From NCBI RefSeq assembly GCF_900116235.1, contig NZ_FPAA01000007.1, positions 1 through 64,000 on the forward strand: a stretch of 64,000 bases of DNA, in the 5' to 3' direction. This document shows, piece after piece, positions 37,660-46,381 of the stretch. Position 1 is the first letter of the stretch. Each line of letters starts with the position of its first letter. The stretch is from Marininema halotolerans (GTDB lineage Bacteria > Bacillota > Bacilli > Thermoactinomycetales > DSM-45169). A program made the position numbers and the translations under genes. The notes beneath the pieces are model-generated. The model saw only the letters and a list, made by a program, of their open reading frames with translations, was not told the DNA's origin and did not search any database.

Positions 37660-38715
37660 ATGAAACCTGAACTTATTTTCTCTTTTTTATTAGTTGTACG
37701 CAATGAGGAAGCTTATATAGAGAATCTTCTGGATTCGATTCTCCATCAAGATTTTCCTGCGAAACAGTACGAAATTATCGTTGTAGATGGTGAATCCACA
37801 GACCGGACACCAGAGATCATCGAGGAGAAGGTACAACGCCATCCTGGACGGATCCGTGTCCTTTCAAATCCACGCAAAACATTACCCACCGGTTGGAATA
37901 TTGGTATCCAACATTCGAGTGGGCGTTATGTGATCCGTGTGGATGGTCATAGCCAAATCCCGGATAATTTCTTATCACGCACCTATGAAACTGCACAAAA
38001 AGTGCCAGAAGCCTCCTGTGTAGGAGGCGTGGTGAAGACGGTAGGGACTGGTTTTTGGGGAGAAGTGAATGCCCATGTGTATTCTCATCCCTTCGGTGTG
38101 GGTAACTCGAAGTTCCGCACAGCGAAGAAGGATTGGGAGGGTTATGTTGACACGGTCCCTTATGCCGCATATAAACGAGAAGTCTTTGAAGAAGTTGGCT
38201 ATTTTGATGAGCAGTTAAAGCGTAATGAAGACTTGGAGATGCATGCTCGTGTTCGTAAAAACGGGGGTTCCTTCTTCTTGTCGACCCGTGTGAAATCCAC
38301 TTATTTTGTCCGGAACACGTTATCAACGTTTTTGCAGAAATCCTTTGGAGATGGCAAATGGACAATGATGGCAAGTAAAAGAGGCGGCGGAGTTTTACGC
38401 TGGAGACATCTCATTCCCTTTGGTGTTGTCATGACGAGCTTGGTATTGGGAATTGCCTCTTTCTTTAGTGCGATTGCACTCGGTACGTTACTGGCATTAA
38501 GTAGTCTTTATTTTGCTTTGTTGATCGCCTCATCTTGGGGTATGCTGAAAAAGAAAGGCCCAACGTATTTCTTCGCGTCCATGTTGTCCTTTTTCTTACT
38601 CCACTTTAGTCGTGGATTAGGTTCAGCGGCAAGTTTCTTAAGTACCCAATACTGGAGGAATGAACGGGCCTATGAAGAACGATATGGCAAAAAAATTACC
38701 AACATTGCCCGTTGA
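37660..38715 (+). CDS. Family 2 glycosyltransferase with C-terminal membrane helices
   Basis: 351 aa from ATG 37660 behind GGAGAGGAG; the longer frame to 37576 begins in the promoter. GT-A fold: FSFLLVVRNEEAYIENLLDS, EIIVVDGESTDRTPEII and a D-x-D-like YVIRVDGHSQIPDNF, then GYFDEQLKRNEDLEMHAR. The C-terminal third has three hydrophobic helices, suggesting action at the membrane inner face. Resembles ExoA-type succinoglycan transferases. First gene of a seven-gene operon for a putative polyol-phosphate polymer. Sugar donor unknown. Confidence 0.88.
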   Translation: MKPELIFSFLLVVRNEEAYIENLLDSILHQDFPAKQYEIIVVDGESTDRTPEIIEEKVQRHPGRIRVLSNPRKTLPTGWNIGIQHSSGRYVIRVDGHSQIPDNFLSRTYETAQKVPEASCVGGVVKTVGTGFWGEVNAHVYSHPFGVGNSKFRTAKKDWEGYVDTVPYAAYKREVFEEVGYFDEQLKRNEDLEMHARVRKNGGSFFLSTRVKSTYFVRNTLSTFLQKSFGDGKWTMMASKRGGGVLRWRHLIPFGVVMTSLVLGIASFFSAIALGTLLALSSLYFALLIASSWGMLKKKGPTYFFASMLSFFLLHFSRGLGSAASFLSTQYWRNERAYEERYGKKITNIAR

Positions 38716-39433
38716 TTCTGCGCAAATTCTTCAATATCGATCGATTTGCCAGAAACCCCGTCAATCTGAGGAGATCTGGTCTTGGTATGTACTGCGAAGA
38801 ATTTCCATCTATGTAACCGTGGCATTAAGCCGCACTCCCATTACACCAAACGGAGTTAGTTGGCTGAGCCTCTTCTTTTTTACGTTATGTGGCTGGATGC
38901 TGGCAACAGGGGAAGTTGGCTGGCTCCTAGGTGCTGTGGTAGCTTATAATTTGGGCTACCTAGGAGACTGCTTGGATGGTGAACTGGCTCGGCTGACAAA
39001 AGTAACGAGTCAATTGGGTGTTTTCTTAGACACCTTAATCCGAGCGATTAGTATCCCCATCACAGTAGGAATGCTTTTGGGTATCTATCGGTTGTTAGGG
39101 AAGACGGATCTAACCTTATCGATGGTTACTCTGATTTATTTGGCGGCACTAATAGGGACATTAGCCCTATTGGTGCCACTCGCTTACAACTATATTAATT
39201 TGAAAAGTGATGAAAATGATCCGGTTAGCGACATGCGTACTGCATCCACCCGGCTTGAGTGGATCGCTTTTTTTACCGGAATGCCCGGTTTTTTTGCGTT
39301 GTTACCCATCACAGTGGTTGTAGAAATACTGTGGCAGGTTCCCATGATTAGTTTATGGGGAATGGCTTTTCTATTCATTCAGGCTTTGAAAACGATGGTA
39401 CGATTGTATCTTACCACATCAAAGTTACGTTAG
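38672..39433 (+). CDS. CDP-alcohol phosphatidyltransferase-family membrane protein lacking the last catalytic Asp
   Basis: 253 aa; ATG 38672 suits GGAGG best, though ATGs at 38660 and 38684 are also in frame. About six membrane helices. The family motif D-x2-DG-x2-AR-x8-G-x3-D-x3-D appears as DCLDGELARLTKVTSQLG then VFLD-TLI-R: the final Asp, which acts as catalytic base in known members, is Arg. Either a different reaction, a binding role, or loss of activity. Overlaps the glycosyltransferase gene by 44 bases. A second family member with a complete motif ends the same operon. Confidence 0.82.
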   Translation: MKNDMAKKLPTLPVDSAQILQYRSICQKPRQSEEIWSWYVLRRISIYVTVALSRTPITPNGVSWLSLFFFTLCGWMLATGEVGWLLGAVVAYNLGYLGDCLDGELARLTKVTSQLGVFLDTLIRAISIPITVGMLLGIYRLLGKTDLTLSMVTLIYLAALIGTLALLVPLAYNYINLKSDENDPVSDMRTASTRLEWIAFFTGMPGFFALLPITVVVEILWQVPMISLWGMAFLFIQALKTMVRLYLTTSKLR

Positions 39434-39497
39434 ATTTCATCGGTATTAAATTTGTGTAAATTAATGATGACGATTCCTATAATAAGGAGCGATTGGT

Positions 39498-40211
39498 ATG
39501 AAAGTGGTAATTCTTGCGGCTGGCGTAGGGAGTCGTCTACGTCCAGAAACAGAAGATAAACCAAAAGCAATGATTCGTGTGGGGGAGAAACCCCTTGTGC
39601 AATACCAGGTAGAAAGTGTGCTAAAAGCAGGCTTTAAAGAAGAAGATATTCACATTCTTGGTGGGTATAAGATGGAACGGATTCAAGAACACTTTGAGGG
39701 CTCGAATGTTAAATTTATCCACAACCCGGAATATGACACCATGAATAACATTTATTCGTTTTTGTTAACAAAGGAAATCGGTGATGATATTCTTTTGATT
39801 AACTCTGATGATTTCTTTGATGGTAAAATGATTTCCTTGCTATTAGAAGATGGGCATCCCACTTCGATCTTAGTTGATCAACAAAAAGAAGTTACGGAAG
39901 AGTCTATGCGGGTAAAGCTTAAGGAAAATCGTTTATTTGAGGTCAATAAACGGATGGGTCTTGCTGAAGCGGATGGGGAATACATTGGCATTTCTAAGTT
40001 GGCAAAGGAAGACCTGGCAGTCTTATACCGGATGGCTGAAGAGATGATTGCAGCCGGGGATACCGATGCTTGGTATGAAAATGTGTATGAAGCTTGTGCT
40101 AGTGATGTTGTCATTAAGGGTACGGATACAAAAGGACTACCTTGGGTAGAGATTGATGACTTTAATGATTTGGAAACGGCTCGGAAACTAGCCGCAACAG
40201 TCCTGTCCTGA
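39498..40211 (+). CDS. Sugar/polyol-phosphate nucleotidyltransferase (LicC/MobA-like)
   Basis: 237 aa from ATG 39498 behind AAGGAG. Rossmann-type nucleotidyltransferase: VVILAAGVGSRLRPETEDKPKAM carries the LAAGxGxR nucleotide loop and the KP lysine. LLINSDDFFDG gives the metal Asp residues. Short length, without hexapeptide repeats, resembles phosphocholine or inositol-phosphate cytidylyltransferases. Between a CDP-alcohol transferase and a G1P dehydrogenase, it probably makes a CDP-activated polyol such as CDP-glycerol; this is inference. Confidence 0.82.
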   Translation: MKVVILAAGVGSRLRPETEDKPKAMIRVGEKPLVQYQVESVLKAGFKEEDIHILGGYKMERIQEHFEGSNVKFIHNPEYDTMNNIYSFLLTKEIGDDILLINSDDFFDGKMISLLLEDGHPTSILVDQQKEVTEESMRVKLKENRLFEVNKRMGLAEADGEYIGISKLAKEDLAVLYRMAEEMIAAGDTDAWYENVYEACASDVVIKGTDTKGLPWVEIDDFNDLETARKLAATVLS

Positions 40212-40232
40212 TCGACGGGGAGGAGATTACGA

Positions 40233-41327
40233 ATGGCAAAAAAAGTGCATATCCCACTCCAGTTGATCATTGAACATGAGGCAATTCCCAAGTTGTATAA
40301 AAGTCCTATCGGTAGTTGGATCCAAGGTGCACGCATTCTATTGATCAGTGGGAGCGGAAGTACTCGGAAAGTAACCGAAAAGATTTCTAACGCGATCGAA
40401 GGCTATGCCTCTGAGGTATCTGTACTTACTTGTCAGGATAATAAGCTGGATACCATCAATGATATTGAACGACAGGTGCTGGAGGATACACCGGATTTAA
40501 TTTTTGGTGTGGGTGGCGGCAAAGCGCTCGATATGTCCAAAGTGGTCGGTACACGAAGTAATGTACCCGTTGTCCTCTTTCCAACAGCCATTTCCTCTGA
40601 TGCAATTTGTTCACCAGTTGCTGTGATTAAGATGATGAGTCAATCGACCAGCATTGGGGTGAAGATGCCGCAAGCCGTAGTAATTGACTTGGATGTCTTA
40701 ACTTCGTGCCCACCTCGCTTGATGTCAGCGGGTATAGGCGACCTATTGTCAAACAAAACGGCGCTTTATGACTGGAAATTGGCTCATCAAGCAGGTAAAG
40801 AGGAAATGAATACTTTTGCGAATCTGATGGCCAATAATGCTGTTGATTCCTTTATGAATTTGCTTAACCGACCGGAGCTCAATCAATCTCAGTTAATGAA
40901 AGTCGCTGCTGAAGCATTAATTATGAGTGGGATTGCGATGTCGATTGCAGGTTCCAGTCGACCGTGTAGTGGTTCCGAACACTTAATTAGTCATGCGTTG
41001 GATTACCATTGTGGGGCGAAGGCCTTACATGGTGAACAGGTGGCGATTGGCGTTCTTTTCTCCCAGTATCTTCAAGGTCAGCAGGAAAAGATTGAAAAAC
41101 TGACGCCGTATTATGAGAAGTTGGGTCTACCTACTCACTATGCAGATCTTGGATATACACGTGAGGAAATGCACCGCGCCATTGTTAAAGCTCCATCGAT
41201 GCGGGATCGATATACAATCTTTGATGAGTTTAATTTGACTGAGGATCGGATCGATCGAATTATGGACGAAGTGTACCCCGACCAGGCGAAAAATCGTTAT
41301 TGCCTGACCGGTTTATCCGTCGGATAA
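40233..41327 (+). CDS. Glycerol-1-phosphate dehydrogenase-like (iron/zinc alcohol dehydrogenase superfamily)
   Basis: 364 aa from ATG 40233 behind GGGGAGGAG. NAD(P) site in FGVGGGKALDMSKVVG; metal ligands appear as D in SAGIGDLLSN, H in SGSEHLISHALD and H in ALHGEQVAIG. This matches the EgsA/AraM group that makes sn-glycerol-1-phosphate from dihydroxyacetone phosphate. That stereoisomer is the archaeal lipid backbone; in Bacillota it is known for AraM-type enzymes. Related dehydroquinate-synthase-like enzymes cannot be excluded. It probably supplies the polyol phosphate for the neighbouring nucleotidyltransferase. Confidence 0.8.
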   Translation: MAKKVHIPLQLIIEHEAIPKLYKSPIGSWIQGARILLISGSGSTRKVTEKISNAIEGYASEVSVLTCQDNKLDTINDIERQVLEDTPDLIFGVGGGKALDMSKVVGTRSNVPVVLFPTAISSDAICSPVAVIKMMSQSTSIGVKMPQAVVIDLDVLTSCPPRLMSAGIGDLLSNKTALYDWKLAHQAGKEEMNTFANLMANNAVDSFMNLLNRPELNQSQLMKVAAEALIMSGIAMSIAGSSRPCSGSEHLISHALDYHCGAKALHGEQVAIGVLFSQYLQGQQEKIEKLTPYYEKLGLPTHYADLGYTREEMHRAIVKAPSMRDRYTIFDEFNLTEDRIDRIMDEVYPDQAKNRYCLTGLSVG

Positions 41328-41341
41328 GGAGTAAAGATCCT

Positions 41342-42151
41342 ATGTTTGCAGATATTATGAAGTACAAGGAGTTGCTCTATTTCCTTGTCCATAAGGAAGT
41401 GAGAATTCGCTATCGTAATTCTCTGTTTGGGTTCTTGTGGACTCTTCTTGAACCAATTGGTTTAATGCTGATTTACACCATTGTGTTTGGGGTTATCTTA
41501 GATGGAGCAGGAAAAAATCATCTCGAGGCTTATCCGGTGTTTATCCTGATTGGTTTAATTCCGTGGACCTTTTTCAATAATACGATCCGTAGAGGGACAC
41601 GAGCGTTATCGGGTAATTCCTCGCTGATCAAGAAGGTCTATTTTCCGCGAGAGATCTTTCCCATCACGATTCTCTTAGCTAATTTAGTTAACTTCGTCCC
41701 AGCTTTTTTATTGGTATTGGTTGTTGGGATTTTCACACCAAATTTACACCTGCAATTTGCTCAATTACTCTGGTTGCCAGGAGTTATTATCCTGCAGTGC
41801 TTATTTACCCTGGCCTGTACATTTTTGGTAGCCGTGTTGAATGTGTATTATCGGGATGTTGAGTTTATTGTCAATTTGTTGTTAAGAGGTTGGATGTACC
41901 TGTGCCCTATTATTTATCCAATTTCTAGAGTGATGGAAACTAAAGAGATTCAGGAATTTACATGGCTATACTTTTTTAACCCGATGGCGATTATTATCTC
42001 TGGATACCATGGAATCTTTTACCCAGAAGAAGGGTTAAATCATATTCCACCGAGCATGATTATCTATGTCATCATTTTGACTTTCTTCTTACTAGGAGTT
42101 TTCTGGCTGATCTTTAAGCGGCTAAATCGCCGTGTGGGGGAAGTGATTTGA
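41342..42151 (+). CDS. ABC-2 type polysaccharide/teichoic acid exporter permease (TagG/Wzm-like)
   Basis: 269 aa from ATG 41342 behind AAGGAG. Six membrane helices. N-terminal amphipathic segment LYFLVHKEVRIRYRNSLFGF followed by LWTLLEPIGLMLIYTIVFG is typical of TagG/Wzm permeases, as is NVYYRDVEFIVNLLLRGW near residue 180. With the next gene it should export a lipid-linked polymer across the cell membrane. The stop overlaps the ATPase gene region. Confidence 0.93.
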   Translation: MFADIMKYKELLYFLVHKEVRIRYRNSLFGFLWTLLEPIGLMLIYTIVFGVILDGAGKNHLEAYPVFILIGLIPWTFFNNTIRRGTRALSGNSSLIKKVYFPREIFPITILLANLVNFVPAFLLVLVVGIFTPNLHLQFAQLLWLPGVIILQCLFTLACTFLVAVLNVYYRDVEFIVNLLLRGWMYLCPIIYPISRVMETKEIQEFTWLYFFNPMAIIISGYHGIFYPEEGLNHIPPSMIIYVIILTFFLLGVFWLIFKRLNRRVGEVI

Positions 42152-42153
42152 CC

Positions 42154-42903
42154 ATGGAAGCGATTGTCGTCGAGAACCTGACAAAACATTTCCGTAAAGC
42201 ATATGATAAGACCTTAAAAGGTTATTTTATTTCACTAGCAAAGCGGGAAAATCGCTATGAAGAATTTGTCGCTTTGCACAACGTTTCCTTCTCGGTGAAG
42301 AAGGGGGAATCCTACGCCATTATTGGAAAAAATGGAGCGGGGAAATCAACGTTGTTTAAGGTGTTATCGGGGATTATTGCGCCTGATCAAGGGCATGTGC
42401 AGATGAATGGAAAAGTGGCTCCGTTAATTGAATTAGGAGCGGGTTTATCGAGGGATTTGACTGGGGCAGAAAACATTCGCTTGAACTGTGCCATCTTTGG
42501 TTTATCAAGGGCTCGCATTCGTGAGGTTTATGATTCCATTGTGGAATTCTCAGAACTTGAGGACTTTATTAACACTCCTGTTAAATTCTATTCTTCAGGG
42601 ATGAAGTCCCGTTTGGGCTTTTCCATTGCGATCCATGTTGATGCTGAAATCATATTAATTGATGAAGTATTGGCGGTTGGTGATAAGGACTTTAAGAAGA
42701 AGTGCTATGCAAAGATGGAAGAGCTTCGGAATGAAGGGAAAACCTTAGTGGTCGTCTCCCATAGTCTGAAGCCTTTACGAACGATTTGTGACCGTGCACT
42801 GCTCCTCGAAAAGGGAGAAGTAACGGATATCGGTAGTATCGATGAAATTCTCGATAAATACGAGCAGGAAAAGCCTAAGAAGAAAAAAAAGAAGGAAGTG
42901 TGA
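42154..42903 (+). CDS. ABC exporter ATPase (TagH/Wzt-like)
   Basis: 249 aa from ATG 42154; a TTG at 42148 overlapping the permease stop is a possible start. Walker A GKNGAGKST, LELGAG-type Q-loop region PLIELGAGLSRDLTGAENI, signature YSSGMKSRLGFSIA (divergent, as in Wzt/TagH), Walker B IILIDEVLAVGD and SHSL switch. There is no long C-terminal carbohydrate-binding domain, so export probably does not depend on a Wzt-type end cap. Lysine-rich tail. Confidence 0.94.
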   Translation: MEAIVVENLTKHFRKAYDKTLKGYFISLAKRENRYEEFVALHNVSFSVKKGESYAIIGKNGAGKSTLFKVLSGIIAPDQGHVQMNGKVAPLIELGAGLSRDLTGAENIRLNCAIFGLSRARIREVYDSIVEFSELEDFINTPVKFYSSGMKSRLGFSIAIHVDAEIILIDEVLAVGDKDFKKKCYAKMEELRNEGKTLVVVSHSLKPLRTICDRALLLEKGEVTDIGSIDEILDKYEQEKPKKKKKKEV

Positions 42904-42910
42904 GTTCACA

Positions 42911-43924
42911 TTGAGCGTGGAACGGCAAAAATACACGTTAGAAGAAGTGAAAAGTGCCTATAAGAAAAAAGATGCTTGGTGGACGGTGCTTTTGGTAGAT
43001 CCAGTGGCCTCTCGTTTAGTAATTCCGACGGCGAACTATACAAATATCACACCGAACCAACTCTCTATCTTCTCCTTTATCTTGGGGTTATCAGCAGTCT
43101 ACTGCTTTTACCTTGGGGACTATGCGGCGTTAGTTACGGGTGCGATTCTATATCATATTAGTTTTATTGTTGACTGTATGGATGGTAAAATTGCCCGATT
43201 AAAGGGAACAGGTTCTAGTTTCGGGGTACTCCTTGATATCAGTCTCGATCATATCCGAGTGGTTTTATGTGGCGCAGCACTCTGTTATAGCCAGTACCGA
43301 ATAACAGGAGATATATCCTTCTTGTATCTGGCGTATCTCTTTTTAGCAGTTTATTGTGCTCGTCATATTAATGCCTTAAACCTCTTTAAGGTTCGTCGAG
43401 ATATGCGTGGTAAATTGCGCAAAGCGCGGAAAAAGCTTAGAAAAACCGCGATTGAAGCAGGTGTCATCGTAGAAGAGTCGGAAGCGAAACCCGAAGAAGA
43501 CGAAGATAATCACCAGGATGAGGAAGAGTCCCTGGACCAGATCGCAGCACCGAAAGAAGTAGAAGAAGAAGACGATTTGCTACAAAAAAAGAAAAAAATT
43601 GACCTTCAACAGGGTTTTAAGAAACGATTTTCTTTTTATCTTGGGATACGCGAGTTTTTCTTAAATCGTCGGATACGGATGCACCTTTTTAGTGGAATTG
43701 AATTTCAGATGTTTATTTTTGTTCTGGCTCCAATCTTAGGGTTTATAAAAGAAACGATCATTTTTAGTTGTGCAGGGCTGCTTATATTTGAAGTAGCGAT
43801 TCTCTATAAAATCTGGTTATCGACCAAGGATTTTGAACGAGAGTTTAGCCGTATTAAAGAGAAGCAAATGGAGTTGGACGCGTTGCTGCCTGAAGAAGAG
43901 TTAGAAAATGGTTCTACTATCTAA
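42911..43924 (+). CDS. CDP-alcohol phosphatidyltransferase with charged cytoplasmic insert
   Basis: 337 aa from TTG 42911 (GTG 42917 possible). Complete family motif: DCMDGKIARLKGTGSSFG then VLLD-ISL-D, so catalytically competent. About six helices. A charged insert at about residues 165-245 starts with basic RRDMRGKLRKARKKLRK. It continues with acidic EESEAKPEEDEDNHQDEEES, which is unusual for the family and may be a docking region. It should transfer a polyol phosphate from a CDP-alcohol to a lipid or polymer. Last gene of the operon, followed by a terminator. Confidence 0.88.
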   Translation: MSVERQKYTLEEVKSAYKKKDAWWTVLLVDPVASRLVIPTANYTNITPNQLSIFSFILGLSAVYCFYLGDYAALVTGAILYHISFIVDCMDGKIARLKGTGSSFGVLLDISLDHIRVVLCGAALCYSQYRITGDISFLYLAYLFLAVYCARHINALNLFKVRRDMRGKLRKARKKLRKTAIEAGVIVEESEAKPEEDEDNHQDEEESLDQIAAPKEVEEEDDLLQKKKKIDLQQGFKKRFSFYLGIREFFLNRRIRMHLFSGIEFQMFIFVLAPILGFIKETIIFSCAGLLIFEVAILYKIWLSTKDFEREFSRIKEKQMELDALLPEEELENGSTI

Positions 43925-43940
43925 ACCAAAAGTCATGATA

Positions 43941-43979
43941 AAAATCCCCTGGGTGAAATCTCACCTAGGGGATTTTTTT
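43941..43979. terminator. Bidirectional terminator after the surface-polymer operon
   Basis: AAAATCCCCTGGGTGA pairs with TCACCTAGGGGATTTTT, followed by T residues. It also abuts the stop of the convergent 70-aa gene. Confidence 0.9.
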
Positions 43980-44190
43980 ACGCAAACTGTAGGGTTTGTT
44001 TTTTGCCTTGAATGTGAAGAGCCTCTATCGGGATTTGAAACCACCAAGCACCTTCAGCTCTTTTAATAGGAGTGTACCCTGCTCGTTTGAGACTGCGTGC
44101 AATATCCCAGCTCGCTGTATAGATGATGGCTTCGTCTCCAGTTTGATCAAACTGAATGACAGTCTCTTTTTCTGCTTCGGATAGAGTCAT
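43978..44190 (-). CDS. Small hypothetical protein, 70 aa
   Basis: Soluble, no signal peptide. Preceded by GCAGGAGGAATGC, a strong ribosome site. Start MTLSEAEKETVIQFDQTGDE, then IIYTASWDIARSLKRAGYTP and a tryptophan pair (GAWWFQIP). The TASWDIARSLKRAG segment could be a short helix packing on strands, as in small DNA- or protein-binding modules. No family recognised. Single-gene unit convergent with the polymer operon. Confidence 0.7.
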   Translation of the reverse strand: MTLSEAEKETVIQFDQTGDEAIIYTASWDIARSLKRAGYTPIKRAEGAWWFQIPIEALHIQGKKQTLQFA

Positions 44191-44322
44191 GAAAGCATTC
44201 CTCCTGCAAGAGTTAATCTCTCGAACGCTTGTTCTTATTTGTAGTATATAGTATCACGATGCATTCTATTTGTCACCTGCTATTGACGTTTTTTGCTGCA
44301 TTGGTTGATGGGTAAAACAAAA

Positions 44323-44348
44323 ACGCCAGAGTGATGAACATCTGGCGT
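44323..44348 (-). terminator. Terminator of the sigma factor/membrane protein operon
   Basis: ACGCCAGA / TCTGGCGT hairpin with a 10-base loop; read on the minus strand it is followed by TTTTGTTTT. Lies 14 bases after the DUF4097 gene stop. Confidence 0.8.
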
Positions 44349-44361
44349 CTTATATTTATAT

Positions 44362-45423
44362 CTATGGATGCGGGGTATCGACACGAATTTCACCATTGGT
44401 GGTAGAGAGTTGGATAGCGTGTTTGCCTGATCCAAGGGTGAGTTGATCATTCTTCCATTTTACATTTCCGGTTAATTCTCCGGAGGATACGTTGCCATGG
44501 ATGGTTGCATCAGTCGGTTCAGTAAGAAACAACATGATATTTCCATTTTCAGTGTAGGTCATCCAGTCACCTTTTAGTTTTGACGCATATATCGTGACAT
44601 CACCGTTGGTGTTTTTTAGATCAAGTGGTCCCATGCAATGATCGACACGAATTTGACCACTCACATTTTCTACTTTGATCGAGCCCTTGATATCGTTCAG
44701 CCGAACATCACCCATGTCATGGTCGACAGTGAGATTGCCGTCCATCTGTTTTAAAGAAAGATCTCCCATACTCTGTCGAATGGTGGTGGCAGCCTTTAAA
44801 TTGCGTCCTTCAAGATCGGCTGACTTCGCTTCAATATCTAAAGCAAGTGATTGGGGAAGATCGATGGATACTTGGGGCTTTTTATCAAAAAAGAGGGAAC
44901 GTACCCCTTTTTGTGAAGAGCGAATCCGTAAGGTGGCGATATCTCCTTTAACGGACCACTCCAGTAATTCCTGATTGGATGGGCTATCGGTTGGAGTGGG
45001 GTAGGTGCCGTCTACATGGATGTCATTCGTCGATTGCCCTCTGAGGATAAGATCTCCCTCTGGAATGTTAATCCGTAGTTTTTTTATGGTTTTCGGTAGG
45101 TTGTAATCCTTTGCGATCGTTTTGGACTTCATAGGAGTGAAGGCATCTGACAGGTGGAAAGCGTGAAATGGAATTAAGACGATAGAGACGACTGCGATGA
45201 CGAAGATGATGAGGATACTGACTCCATCATATTGCACCTTGCCTTCCTTTTTGAGGAACTGATAGGCCAGCACTTCGACTCCCAATAGGATCAGTATAAT
45301 CGGCCAATATTTGATTAAGGTATCTAAAAACGGGAGCTTACCAAAGGTGCTTGCTAACAGCAGCGTTCCTAATAAGATTAACAACAATCCGGAGGATAAC
45401 GAGCCAACTCGCCATTTTCTCAT
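44362..45423 (-). CDS. LiaF-like membrane protein with DUF4097 beta-helix domain
   Basis: 353 aa. Three or four helices at the N-terminus (SSGLLLILLGTLLLASTFG, YWPIILILLGVEVLAYQFL, ILIIFVIAVVSIVLI) resemble the LiaF transmembrane module. Residues about 110-350 form repeated short strands of the DUF4097 'adhesin-like' beta-solenoid, with recurrent D/N-G-x-I/L patterns. Such proteins accompany cell-envelope stress systems. Fourth gene of the ECF sigma operon, overlapping its neighbour by four bases, so probably part of an envelope-stress regulon. Confidence 0.8.
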   Translation of the reverse strand: MRKWRVGSLSSGLLLILLGTLLLASTFGKLPFLDTLIKYWPIILILLGVEVLAYQFLKKEGKVQYDGVSILIIFVIAVVSIVLIPFHAFHLSDAFTPMKSKTIAKDYNLPKTIKKLRINIPEGDLILRGQSTNDIHVDGTYPTPTDSPSNQELLEWSVKGDIATLRIRSSQKGVRSLFFDKKPQVSIDLPQSLALDIEAKSADLEGRNLKAATTIRQSMGDLSLKQMDGNLTVDHDMGDVRLNDIKGSIKVENVSGQIRVDHCMGPLDLKNTNGDVTIYASKLKGDWMTYTENGNIMLFLTEPTDATIHGNVSSGELTGNVKWKNDQLTLGSGKHAIQLSTTNGEIRVDTPHP

Positions 45424-45911
45424 GGACGCCTCTCCTCCTCTTTTTGCATAGACTGAGCAGGAAGAATCGGTTTGCCTGAGATAATTCGGTATCCAATGGC
45501 AATCATCAGCAATGCAATTAAACCGGTGCGCACCATCGTATAGGTATCCCAGCCGATCACCTCAGGTAGAATACGATCGATGAGTAATAAGATCCCACAA
45601 GCGATCAGTACCCAACCGATCCAACGTCCGACGGTTTGTCGATTGGTTGTTAAACTCCATGGGACAAAAGGGTGATCCTCGAGGTGTCCCTCTTCACGTA
45701 ATCGCTGATGTTGTTGTAAGGCATCAAACATGCCATAAAACCAAAGGATAGGGAGAAAGAAACTCAGAGAGAATTCGAGAAAATTAAACAGAAAAGCTAA
45801 TCCGAAAAACGCGGTCATTAACTGGAGTCCTCGGTTCATCAGCCCTAGGTAAAAGTGACCCAAGCCAGGAACAAAGGAGAAGAAAAAGGTGCCGACTTTT
45901 GATTTTTCCAT
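45420..45911 (-). CDS. Multipass membrane protein of the sigma-factor operon
   Basis: 163 aa from ATG 45911 behind GGAGGAACC; longer frames overlap the anti-sigma gene. Begins KSKVGTFFFSFVPGLGHFYLGLMNRGLQLM, the start of TM2-like/DUF5668-type small membrane proteins with PGxGHxYxG. Four to five helices in all. Exact role unknown; as in other Bacillota it lies with a sigma factor and a DUF4097 protein. Confidence 0.75.
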   Translation of the reverse strand: MEKSKVGTFFFSFVPGLGHFYLGLMNRGLQLMTAFFGLAFLFNFLEFSLSFFLPILWFYGMFDALQQHQRLREEGHLEDHPFVPWSLTTNRQTVGRWIGWVLIACGILLLIDRILPEVIGWDTYTMVRTGLIALLMIAIGYRIISGKPILPAQSMQKEEERRP

Positions 45912-45934
45912 AGGTTCCTCCTTTAGATAGGTTT

Positions 45935-46381
45935 TTACGAGAACAATTTGCCAACTTGTTGTTGAAGCAATGGAAAGAGATTGTGGTGATCTGTTCCCAC
46001 GGTTCCCATGATCGTTGAGAAGCGGAACCATGTATGGTTCACCCAATAGAAGCCATTGCTAAAAAAGATCACAAAGGTTGCGGCTAGAGCAGAGAGGCTA
46101 TGGATGATTGCACTCTTTTTACGCCAGAAAGGGATGATGGAGATCTTCGTGGGTGCTTTTTTAGGCAACGAGTCCATGACTTGATTGGTAAAGGAATCCG
46201 GTTCCGGAATGTCGTGGTCAGGGAAATCCCAAGTCCCCCGTAAACCCTCCATCTCTTGAAGCATCTCTTGGCACGAGGGACATTGAGAAAGATGATGGTG
46301 GAAGGTTTGCTCCTCTTGTGACGAGAGTTCACCAAAATGATAGGCCATCAATTGATCCCTTTGACAGTGGTTATGCATCAT
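45935..46381 (-). CDS. Anti-sigma factor with zinc-finger (ZAS/zf-HC2) domain
   Basis: 148 aa. N-terminal ZAS motif H-x3-C-x2-C in FHHHLSQCPSCQEML, preceded by NHCQRDQLMAYHFGELSSQEE. One membrane helix near residue 95 (SLSALAATFVIFFSNGFYW). It should bind and hold the ECF sigma factor at the membrane until an envelope signal. Overlaps the sigma gene by four bases. Confidence 0.9.
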   Translation of the reverse strand: MMHNHCQRDQLMAYHFGELSSQEEQTFHHHLSQCPSCQEMLQEMEGLRGTWDFPDHDIPEPDSFTNQVMDSLPKKAPTKISIIPFWRKKSAIIHSLSALAATFVIFFSNGFYWVNHTWFRFSTIMGTVGTDHHNLFPLLQQQVGKLFS

